A DNA stretch of 64,000 nucleotides. Source: Streptomyces sp. CB01580. GTDB lineage: Bacteria; Actinomycetota; Actinomycetes; Streptomycetales; Streptomycetaceae. The notes under the pieces were generated by a model. That model did not search any database. It was not told the DNA's origin and was given only the letters and a program-made list of their open reading frames with translations. A program made the translations under genes and the position numbers. Shown here piece after piece: positions 16,834-23,361 of this stretch (its first letter is position 1; every line of letters starts with the position of its first letter). The stretch covers positions 124,001-188,000 of the forward strand of contig NZ_LIXJ01000012.1 of NCBI RefSeq assembly GCF_001905795.1, written 5' to 3'.

Positions 16834-18839
16834 TGGCTGCCGACGGCCACATACGCGTCAGCGCGCCGCGAGGGCCAGTACACAGTGGCAGTGGAGACCA
16901 GTACATCACCTGGGCGAGCCGCGCGGGCGAGAGGCGGCTCGGAGCAGGGAACACACCCTTACGCATCTCGCAGGAGCACCAGCGTTACCTGACCGGATGC
17001 TTCGTTCCCCCGCGCCACTACGGCCGCGCCGCCGACGCGCTGGGGAGGGCCGGAGCGGTGGTCCTGCTGGACGGCCCTACCGGGATCGGCAGACGGACAG
17101 CCGCGACGATGCTCCTGAGGGACGTGTCGGTCGACGGCGACTCGATCGAGGAACTGCCCCTCTCCCCGTCCCCGGACGAGGAGACGCCCGAAACGCTGCC
17201 CGACGACCACTACCTGCTGGACCTGTCCAATGTAGCCGACGAGAACTATCCGGCCGCGGAACGCACCCTCATGCACTACAGGTCGAGCGTCGAGCGGAGC
17301 GGCGCCCGTATGGTCGCCGTACTCCCGGCCGGCCTGGAATGGATGCGCGACCCGGACCTGTACCCGTTGGTCGTTCACCTCGGACGGCCGCCCGCGCGCT
17401 ACGTGTTCAGTCGGCATCTGCGGGCACAGGGTCTGGCCTTCGGCCCGGACGAGCTGGCGACCGACGGGCTCGTGCGCATGTTCGCCACCGCGCCCATGAG
17501 CGAACTCGCCCGCCTGGCCCGGCTGATCGCACGGGCACGGGACAGCCACCGCAACGGCACGAGCTTCGCGGAATGGCGGGACAAGGCCCTGGAGGCCGCG
17601 ACCAAGTGGTCCGCCGAGGTGGCCAAGCAGCTGACGGAGCACCGGAGCATCCCGGAACGCTCCCTGCTGCTCGCCGCGGCCATGGCAGAAGGCGCGTCGG
17701 CGGACGCCGTGCACCGCGCCGCCGAACGGCTGCTGGACGTGCTGAGGTACCAGCGGGAGGACACACCCGGCCTGGGACGGGCGGACCTCGGTGAACGGCT
17801 GAAGGCGTTGTCCGTCGAGCGCGGGGACGACGGAAGGGCCGGGTTCGCCAGGCTCGCCTACGGCGGCGCGGTCCGACGGCACTTCTGGGAGAACTTCCCC
17901 GATGCCCGGCCGGATTTCCGCGACTGGGTGGGGCGGTGCCTGGAGCTCCCCGAACTCGGGGCCGAGGACCGCACGCGCATGGTCGCCAGGTTCTCGGAGC
18001 GGGCACTCGCCGCCGGCCGCCCCGACGACCTGTGCGAACTCGTCGAGCGGTGGACGCGGCCCTCCGCACCCGGGCCGTTCCGCGCCGAGGCCACGACCGC
18101 CCTGGAACTGGGCCTCATCCACGAACGGTACGGCTCGTACTTCCGCAGCCGCGTGTACGACTGGGCCTGGGCCAGGAAGTCCTCGCTGGCCCCAGATCTC
18201 GTCGCCGCGCTGACGGACGTCTGCCGGCAGGTGATCGCGGTGACCCACCCCGAACAGGCGGTGGTCAGACTGCGTCACCTGGCGCAGCGGCAGACGGGGC
18301 CGGAGGCCGAGGCCGCCCGTGCGGCACTGCTGGAACTGGCCCGGGGCAGCAGGAGGCTGTTCAGACGGCTGTCCGAACGCCTCGTGAGATCCGCGTTGTC
18401 GGCGAGCCCTGGCGTTCGCTCCGGCCTCGGTCCGGACATCCTCCTGGAACTGCTGGACCCCGTAGCCCTGCGGATCACTCCGCCCCGGCAGGAGTTCACC
18501 CGGGCCTGGCGGGCGGTCATGTCCACGAGGCCCGCGGCGGTCTGGGAGCCGACCGTACGGCGCTGGCTCACCGGGCACGCCTCGCGTCGCGTCGGGGAGT
18601 GGGCACTGAAGGCGATGGTCGACGCCGCGGCGGGGAGTTCCCTGTGGCTGAGCCACCTCTACACGACCGCGTGCGACTGGGCGGAGCGGCCCGACGCCGA
18701 CGCATCACTGGAGACACGGGCACGACGCGACGTCCGCCAACGGATCTCCGAACGATTCTGCCGGAACATCGACCTGGTGCAGGGCATCGAGGACATGTGC
18801 TCGGAGCCCGGCGCGCAGGGGACAAGGGAGAGGGAATGA
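16833..18839 (+). CDS. NTPase-like/STAND-like sensor protein with N-terminal GPVH motif and a TTA codon
   Basis: 668 aa from ATG 16833, overlapping the TIR stop; GTG 16830 is an alternative. The N-terminus carries HIRVSAPRGPVHSGSGDQYI, matching the motif in the TIR protein tail. A P-loop-like site follows at 80-89 (DGPTGIGRRT), but the Walker A lysine is replaced by Arg. DHYLLDLSNV resembles a Walker B strand without a second acidic residue. The remaining ~450 residues are helical and Arg/Leu-rich with no repeat I recognise. A TTA leucine codon at residue 43 (16959-16961) implies dependence on the bldA tRNA. It could be the regulatory or sensing partner of the TIR effector. Confidence 0.65.
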   Translation: MAADGHIRVSAPRGPVHSGSGDQYITWASRAGERRLGAGNTPLRISQEHQRYLTGCFVPPRHYGRAADALGRAGAVVLLDGPTGIGRRTAATMLLRDVSVDGDSIEELPLSPSPDEETPETLPDDHYLLDLSNVADENYPAAERTLMHYRSSVERSGARMVAVLPAGLEWMRDPDLYPLVVHLGRPPARYVFSRHLRAQGLAFGPDELATDGLVRMFATAPMSELARLARLIARARDSHRNGTSFAEWRDKALEAATKWSAEVAKQLTEHRSIPERSLLLAAAMAEGASADAVHRAAERLLDVLRYQREDTPGLGRADLGERLKALSVERGDDGRAGFARLAYGGAVRRHFWENFPDARPDFRDWVGRCLELPELGAEDRTRMVARFSERALAAGRPDDLCELVERWTRPSAPGPFRAEATTALELGLIHERYGSYFRSRVYDWAWARKSSLAPDLVAALTDVCRQVIAVTHPEQAVVRLRHLAQRQTGPEAEAARAALLELARGSRRLFRRLSERLVRSALSASPGVRSGLGPDILLELLDPVALRITPPRQEFTRAWRAVMSTRPAAVWEPTVRRWLTGHASRRVGEWALKAMVDAAAGSSLWLSHLYTTACDWAERPDADASLETRARRDVRQRISERFCRNIDLVQGIEDMCSEPGAQGTRERE

Positions 18840-20308
18840 ACCCCCGCCACCTGCTTTTTCTGTTGCTCGCGGCCGTCGTGGCCGGCGTCCTGGGAGTGGG
18901 TGCCGCACTCGCCTGGCCGGTCTGGATCTGGTTCCTCCTGCCGGCGCTCGTGGCCGGTGTCCTGCTGCTCGGCACGATAACGCCGAGCACGCCGGATACG
19001 CCGAGCGCTCCGGGCGCTGCTGAGCGAGCCTTTTCCGTGGGCCCGGAGCCGGACGAGGACACCGCTCCGCTGCCTCCGGTCGAGCCTCCCTACCTGGTGG
19101 CCGACGTGTTGTCGGTCCCGGTGGAGAGCGCGAAGGCGGACTACCCGTTCCTGTTCTCGGCCATGGTCCGGTGGCGGACGACCCCGGAGTACGTCCCCGC
19201 GTCGCACGGCAATCCCGCCGGCCTTGCGGTGGCCACCGTCCTGCAGCGCGTACGGGGCGTCGTGGCGGCCGAGCAGCCGAGCCGCTGCGAATACCTCCAG
19301 CACTGGCTGGAGGGCGCGCTCGGCTCTCCCGTCACCGATGACGCGGGGCTCGTCTCGGCCTTCGCCACCGATGTACGGCTCACGCTGAACCACACGGACC
19401 AGCAGCACCTGGACGCGCTCGATGAGCAGCGAAAGTCCGAGAGCACCTGGGAGAGCCGACGCGAGCACGAACGCAACCGCCGCGCCTATCTCGGGCGCGA
19501 CGTACTGCGGAGCCCCGGGAGCGCGGTCGTCTGGTGGATGACACGCCACGAGGACCAGATCGAACGCGCGGTGGAGATGATCGCTCCTCTGACATGCCTG
19601 TCCGCCGCGGCCAACGACAGGGAGATTCCGAAAGAGTTCCGCCATCTGTTCACCACGTCCGAGGACCCCGTCATGTCCGAGGACCCCGTCCGCGACCGGT
19701 CTACGGGCGGATTCGACCACCCTGAGCCGGTGGGGGACGAAGCGGCGCCGGAAGAGGAGTCGTTCGAGACCATCCGACCCCAGCAGGCGACGTTCGGCGA
19801 CCTCGTGTCCGCCATCCTGGACGAGGTGGGCCTGGAGCCGTACGGGGCCGAATGGACCGCGTTCCTGCTGCGCCTGGCCAGCATGTGCGAGAAGGCGGGT
19901 GGGAAGGACGCCGCCGACCGGATCCGCCAGGACCTGCTCCGTACAGGCGATGGCACCAGGTACGACACCCGGGGCGACACCGAGGGCGAGCGTTCGCATG
20001 CGGGAGCCGAGGAGGGCGCGTCGGCCACCGGGGTGCCGACGGCCGGGCCGGTACCGCGGGCACGCGCCGAGGACGCCCCGACGGCACACGCGAACGGGTA
20101 CGACGGAGCCGGTCCCGAGAAGGCGGAACGAGCGGAACGAGTGGAGTCCGGCTGGTGGGACGGCCCGCAGGCACGCACCGCCCCCGGTGCGGAGCCGCTT
20201 GTGCCTCCCGCCCCCGACCCGCAGCCGCCCACGTACACCGGCCCGGAAACCGCGCACCGGAACGGCCTCGACGAAGAAGAACGCGACGACGAAGAAACAT
20301 GGCAGTGA
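18836..20308 (+). CDS. Two-TM protein with long acidic/disordered tail, TIR cassette component
   Basis: 490 aa from ATG 18836, overlapping the NTPase stop (ATGA). Two hydrophobic helices at ~5-27 and ~29-49 form a hairpin, after which a Pro-rich linker leads to a globular region (~85-270) and then another compact segment (~310-365, DLVSAILDEVGLEPYGAEWT). The last ~120 residues are low complexity and acidic (EEERDDEETWQ). I do not recognise a family. Its tight coupling to the TIR and NTPase genes suggests that it places the system at the membrane (inference). Confidence 0.6.
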   Translation: MNPRHLLFLLLAAVVAGVLGVGAALAWPVWIWFLLPALVAGVLLLGTITPSTPDTPSAPGAAERAFSVGPEPDEDTAPLPPVEPPYLVADVLSVPVESAKADYPFLFSAMVRWRTTPEYVPASHGNPAGLAVATVLQRVRGVVAAEQPSRCEYLQHWLEGALGSPVTDDAGLVSAFATDVRLTLNHTDQQHLDALDEQRKSESTWESRREHERNRRAYLGRDVLRSPGSAVVWWMTRHEDQIERAVEMIAPLTCLSAAANDREIPKEFRHLFTTSEDPVMSEDPVRDRSTGGFDHPEPVGDEAAPEEESFETIRPQQATFGDLVSAILDEVGLEPYGAEWTAFLLRLASMCEKAGGKDAADRIRQDLLRTGDGTRYDTRGDTEGERSHAGAEEGASATGVPTAGPVPRARAEDAPTAHANGYDGAGPEKAERAERVESGWWDGPQARTAPGAEPLVPPAPDPQPPTYTGPETAHRNGLDEEERDDEETWQ

Positions 20309-20598
20309 CCGTCACACCGGCCGGTGACGTCTTCGCCCGCATCGCTTGCTGGGTCGTGTTCGGCCTGCCCGCACACGTGGATCTGCGAACGGCGGCGAAG
20401 GCACTCGGCCTGAGCCGGACCACCGCGTACCGGGGCGCCCGGACGGGCGCGTTCCCGTGCCGGTTGTGCAAGGAAGGGCGCGTCTACGTCGTACGTCTCG
20501 CCGACATCATGCGGGGGCTCGGCATCCATGACGTACGCGTACGTCATGACGACATAGAGGCGGGAGCGCGGTTCGCGGCCGGAAGGGGTGAGATGTAG
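20299..20598 (+). CDS. Small helix-turn-helix protein (MerR/excisionase-like), last gene of the TIR cassette
   Basis: 99 aa from ATG 20299, overlapping the previous gene by ten bases. Residues ~28-75 form an HTH: DLRTAAKALGLSRTTAYRGA, then a wing-like GRVYVVRLADIM. This pattern is shared by excisionase and MerR-like DNA-binding domains. It is likely the regulator of the cassette or an accessory DNA-binding protein. A hairpin terminator follows directly. Confidence 0.65.
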   Translation: MAVTVTPAGDVFARIACWVVFGLPAHVDLRTAAKALGLSRTTAYRGARTGAFPCRLCKEGRVYVVRLADIMRGLGIHDVRVRHDDIEAGARFAAGRGEM

Positions 20599-20605
20599 CG
20601 AGCCC

Positions 20606-20650
20606 CCTCCTCACCGCCGCGCACGGCACACGGGCTCGGTGGTGAGGAGG
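20606..20650 (+). terminator. Hairpin terminator after the TIR cassette
   Basis: A 13-bp stem (20606-20618 with 20638-20650, one G-U pair) and a 19-base loop lie eight bases beyond the HTH stop. There is no T-tract, as usual in high-GC actinobacteria. Confidence 0.65.
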
Positions 20651-20748
20651 AGAGGATCGGGTGGTGAGGAGGCGACGAGGACTGGTCGCCGGAAGGACAC
20701 ATCGGCAGGACGCGAGGCCCGCCCGTCCTCCCCCCCCCGTATCCCCGG

Positions 20749-20964
20749 TCAGGCCTTCTTCTCGCCGTGCTCGCCCTTCTCGCCCAGCTTCTCGACGAAG
20801 TCCTGCGCCTTGTCGACGGCAGTGTCGATCTTGTCGCTGTGCTTGCCGCCGGTCCTGTCGTCGATGAAGTCGCCTGCCTTCTCGAGCCCGTCGGAGATCT
20901 TGTCGCCGTGCTCCTCGGCGATCTCCTCGGCCTTCTCCTTGAGATTCTTCAGAGCGTCAAACAT
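20749..20964 (-). CDS. Small antitoxin-like protein of the MT0933/Rv0909 family
   Basis: 71 aa, highly charged and helical (MFDALKNLKEKAEEIAEEHG ... DKIDTAVDKAQDFVEKLGEK). The repeated Lys-Ile-x-x-x-Leu-Glu-Lys-Ala-x-x-Phe pattern is that of the MT0933 antitoxin family common in actinobacteria, though often no partner toxin is found. None is visible next to it. An aaagga RBS precedes the ATG. Confidence 0.75.
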   Translation of the reverse strand: MFDALKNLKEKAEEIAEEHGDKISDGLEKAGDFIDDRTGGKHSDKIDTAVDKAQDFVEKLGEKGEHGEKKA

Positions 20965-21552
20965 GCGGAATACCGGTTCCTTTGGTGAAGTGCCTGGTCA
21001 GGGACAGCGGAACCATGATTCCACGGAGGGCGCGGCACGGCAGCCCGACGTGTGTGCCGCCCCGGCACCAACGACGGAGAGCGTCGGGGCAGCACCACTT
21101 CCCCGGGACCGGCCACGCCCGCGCTGCACGCTAGATCCGCAACTCACCCTAAAAAAAAACAAGTTACACCTTTCTGGGCAGTAAGCCCGCCCATCCGTAT
21201 ATGCGTCGCGCGTGGGGACAGTCACCCCGCGCGGCCGACGACGCCCGGCTGCGCGGAGCGGGGCACCGGGCAGGGCACCCGGTGCCCCGCCGCCGGGAAT
21301 CGACTTCTCGCCCCGGCCTCCCCCAGCCCGACCGCTCCCGGCACGGCCGCCCCGGAACCGCCGTCCCTGGCCCGGCCGTATCCGGAACCGGAACCGCCGC
21401 CCCCTCTGCCCTGACGGGAGCGCCCCTGGCCGAATCGGTCGGTGGGTCGTGACGGAACAGGCCTTGCAGTTCACGCACCGGGTCTACGGCGCCCGCGTCA
21501 TCCCGCACGGCCGCGCCGACCTGTGGACGCGGCACCCCGAGGAGGAGCAGGC
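20965..21552. other. 590-bp gene-poor stretch with a short A-tract
   Basis: Mostly GC-rich sequence without a convincing gene. It contains a run of nine A's near 21151 in an otherwise GC-rich context. A 38-codon frame (GTG 21449 to 21562) runs into the pseudogene start and may be the end of a decayed gene; I cannot assign it. Confidence 0.4.
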
Positions 21553-22185
21553 ATGGCCGTGACCGACGAAGAGGCCGACGGCGTGGCGGAAGGCTTCGGA
21601 TGCTCCTCCCTCCTCGCCGCCGCGGCGAGGGCCGTCGAGACCTGTCGGCCCGACGCACTGGCCCGGGACGAGTACGCGGAGCACTTCGTCCGCGCCGTCC
21701 CGGCCTGCGTGGACCGGCCGCTGCGCCCGGACCAGGTGACGGGCGGCGAAGCCGACCCGCTGAGGGGGAAGGCTGGGTTGCTACTTCAGGCTCCGGACCT
21801 GGGTGTTCGACGACTTTCTGCTCCGGCGGACCGATGCCGACGTGCGTCGGTGGTCCTGCTCGGCGCCGGGCTGGACGGCCCCGTGCGTACCGCCTGCCAT
21901 GGCCGCGCGGCTGCACCGTCTTCGAGGTCGATCAGGAAGAGGTCCTCGGCTTCAAACAGCGCGCTCCGGGGACTGGACGGCCTGGACGCCCGTGCCCCGG
22001 ACCCCGGGCCCGACGGGTCACCGTCGCCGCCGACCTGCGCCTGGACTCGATCCGGGCCCTGCTGGCACGCGGGGGTCTGTACCCCGTTCCACTTCACCCA
22101 CCGCCTCGGCCGCGGCCCACGCCCCGAGACGCAGGACGCCCCGGCCGCCAACCGCTGGATTTTCGCCACCCGTCCGGGACCCTGA
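21553..22185 (+). pseudogene. Frameshifted class I SAM-dependent methyltransferase (leucine carboxyl methyltransferase-like)
   Basis: Matching family pieces lie in three frames. From ATG 21553, frame 1 reads SSLLAAAARAVETCRPDALA and DEYAEHFVRAVPAC. Another frame gives RLRTWVFDDFLLRRTDADVRR near 21790-21850. Frame 1 returns with VVLLGAGLDGPVR. A third frame gives GCTVFEVDQEEVLGFKQRAP and RVTVAADLRLDSIRALLARG. In order these are motifs of the SAM-dependent methyltransferases of the TIGR00027 type, so at least three frameshifts break the gene, and the C-terminal third is missing. It ends just upstream of the island boundary. Confidence 0.8.
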
Positions 22186-22200
22186 CCCCGGGAAGAAACG

Positions 22201-22238
22201 CCAGAGGGCCGGGCCGCCGAAGCGGTCCGGCCCTCTGG
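22201..22238 (-). terminator. Hairpin next to the partial tRNA-Ser repeat
   Basis: Twelve-base arms (22201-22212 and 22227-22238) enclose a loop that itself contains a ccgc/gcgg stem. It sits four bases beyond the 56-bp repeat, where the terminator of tRNA-Ser would have been before island insertion. Confidence 0.65.
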
Positions 22239-22241
22239 ACC

Positions 22242-22297
22242 GGCGGAGGATACGAGATTCGAACTCGTGAGGGGTTGCCCCCAACACGCTTTCCAAG
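22242..22297 (-). repeat. attL-like 56-bp repeat: 3' part of tRNA-Ser
   Basis: This is base-for-base identical to 26195-26250 and covers the 3' part of tRNA-Ser(GGA), from the anticodon region through the T-arm to the acceptor end. It diverges right after the anticodon-loop bases and lacks the 5' half, so it is a non-functional tRNA remnant of the kind made by site-specific integration into a tRNA gene. Confidence 0.9.
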
Positions 22298-22392
22298 TCC
22301 TCGTCTCGGGGTTCGGTGCGGGGCGAGGATGTTCTGACCTTGAGCGAGGCGGGGCACCGGATGGCTCATGGACGGTGCTGGACCAGGATGAA

Positions 22393-22416
22393 TGAGACCA
22401 GAACTGAGACCAGTCG
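22393..22416. repeat. Paired 12-bp direct repeat near the left island end (possible arm-type sites)
   Basis: Two adjacent 12-bp units beginning tgagacca (22393 and 22405) lie 95 bases inside the left repeat. A similar pair beginning tgcaacca lies at the other end. They could be arm-binding sites of the lost integrase. Confidence 0.5.
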
Positions 22417-22421
22417 TACGG

Positions 22422-22844
22422 TCACTTACCTGGCTCAGGGCCGTACCACTGCATGGCTTGACCGGTGACAGACGCGATGCAGTCGAAGTCGTGGTCGCGG
22501 TGCAGGAGGGTCAGGCCCTGCAGTTCGGCGGTGGCGGCAACGACGAGATCCACTGCGCCCGCACTGCGGTGCTGCCCGCGCTTGGTCAGTAGTTCCTGTA
22601 CCTGCCAAGCTCGGTCGTAGGCGCGGTCATCGACGGGCACCCAGCCGAACAGCATGCGCATGTCCTCGATGGCGCGTTCGCGATCCCTGGCGGAGCGGGC
22701 GCTGTAGAAGAACTCCAGCTCGGTGATCGGGCAGGTTGCGATGAGGCCGGCCGCAGCCGCCTGATCCCACCCGTACTGCTCGGCGTCGCCGTGCAGGAGT
22801 CTCGCAAGTGCGCTCGTGTCGATCAGGAACTGTGCCGCGCTCAC
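22422..22844 (-). CDS. vapC: VapC-type PIN-domain ribonuclease toxin
   Basis: 140 aa with the PIN acidic set: D9 in LIDTSAL, E42 in ITELEF, D99 in AVDLVVAATAE and D117 in HRDHDFD. These residues coordinate Mg2+ for RNA cleavage. Its ATG overlaps the vapB stop by four bases (ATGA), the usual arrangement, with the antitoxin first. It lies inside the tRNA-Ser island and could stabilise it. Its RNA target cannot be told from sequence. Confidence 0.92.
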   Translation of the reverse strand: MSAAQFLIDTSALARLLHGDAEQYGWDQAAAAGLIATCPITELEFFYSARSARDRERAIEDMRMLFGWVPVDDRAYDRAWQVQELLTKRGQHRSAGAVDLVVAATAELQGLTLLHRDHDFDCIASVTGQAMQWYGPEPGK

Positions 22845-23056
22845 CGTCGGTAGTTCCTCTTGTCCTCGAAGAGATCCAGATCGAAGGCACCCTCTGCGGC
22901 GGTGGCGCGCAGCCGGGTAAGCGCGAGCGCGCGCCGACGATTCTCAAGGACCTCACGCAAGGCCGTGTTGACCGTCTCCTTCTTGGTGCTGGTACCAAGG
23001 GCCCGGGCCACGTCGGCGAGTAGTTCGTCGTCGAGATCGATGACGGTGCGGCTCAT
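22841..23056 (-). CDS. vapB: VapB-type antitoxin
   Basis: 71 aa. The N-terminal MSRTVIDLDDELLADVARAL followed by GTSTKKETVNTALREVLENR is the type II VapB ribbon-helix-helix pattern used to bind its own promoter. The C-terminal AEGAFDLDLFEDKRNYRR would wrap the VapC active site. The RBS ggaggt lies just upstream of the ATG. Operator-like inverted repeats occupy the promoter. Confidence 0.9.
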   Translation of the reverse strand: MSRTVIDLDDELLADVARALGTSTKKETVNTALREVLENRRRALALTRLRATAAEGAFDLDLFEDKRNYRR

Positions 23057-23068
23057 CGTTCACCTCCG

Positions 23069-23108
23069 TTGATATCAATGCGGACATCAAGTATATCCCC
23101 ATTGATGT
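23069..23108 (-). promoter_or_regulatory. vapBC promoter/operator with two inverted repeats
   Basis: A perfect 10-bp palindrome ttgatatcaa (23069-23078) and a split repeat acatcaa (23084-23090) / ttgatgt (23102-23108) share the half-site ATCAA. A minus-strand -10-like TATACT (23090-23095) lies between them. Placement directly upstream of vapB fits autorepression by the VapBC complex. Confidence 0.7.
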
Positions 23109-23361
23109 ACGTGGCGCTGGGCTTTTCGTTGTGCACATGTTCACAGAAGAGCGGGGATCCTTGAGCCCTTCGCACATGTATCGACGGTGCGCATCAGAGG
23201 AAATAGCAGCTGAAGGCCGTGTAGGAGTGTGGCCTCCGTCTGCTGGATGCTGATGACATAGAAGAGAGGGGTCTGCGCACTGCAGTGCGCACTTGTCCCC
23301 CTTCGGCATGAGCCATACGGTCGCCCCATCGCACTTCCCGAGGACGCAGTGAAGGTGGGAC
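23109..23361. other. Region between vapB and the methyltransferase
   Basis: About 250 bases of lower GC content between divergently transcribed genes, with no convincing ORF. It probably holds the promoter of the methyltransferase gene. Confidence 0.5.

Noticed and set aside
22242..22297. A second functional tRNA-Ser
   Set aside because: Only the 3' part is present; the D-arm and 5' acceptor strand are missing.
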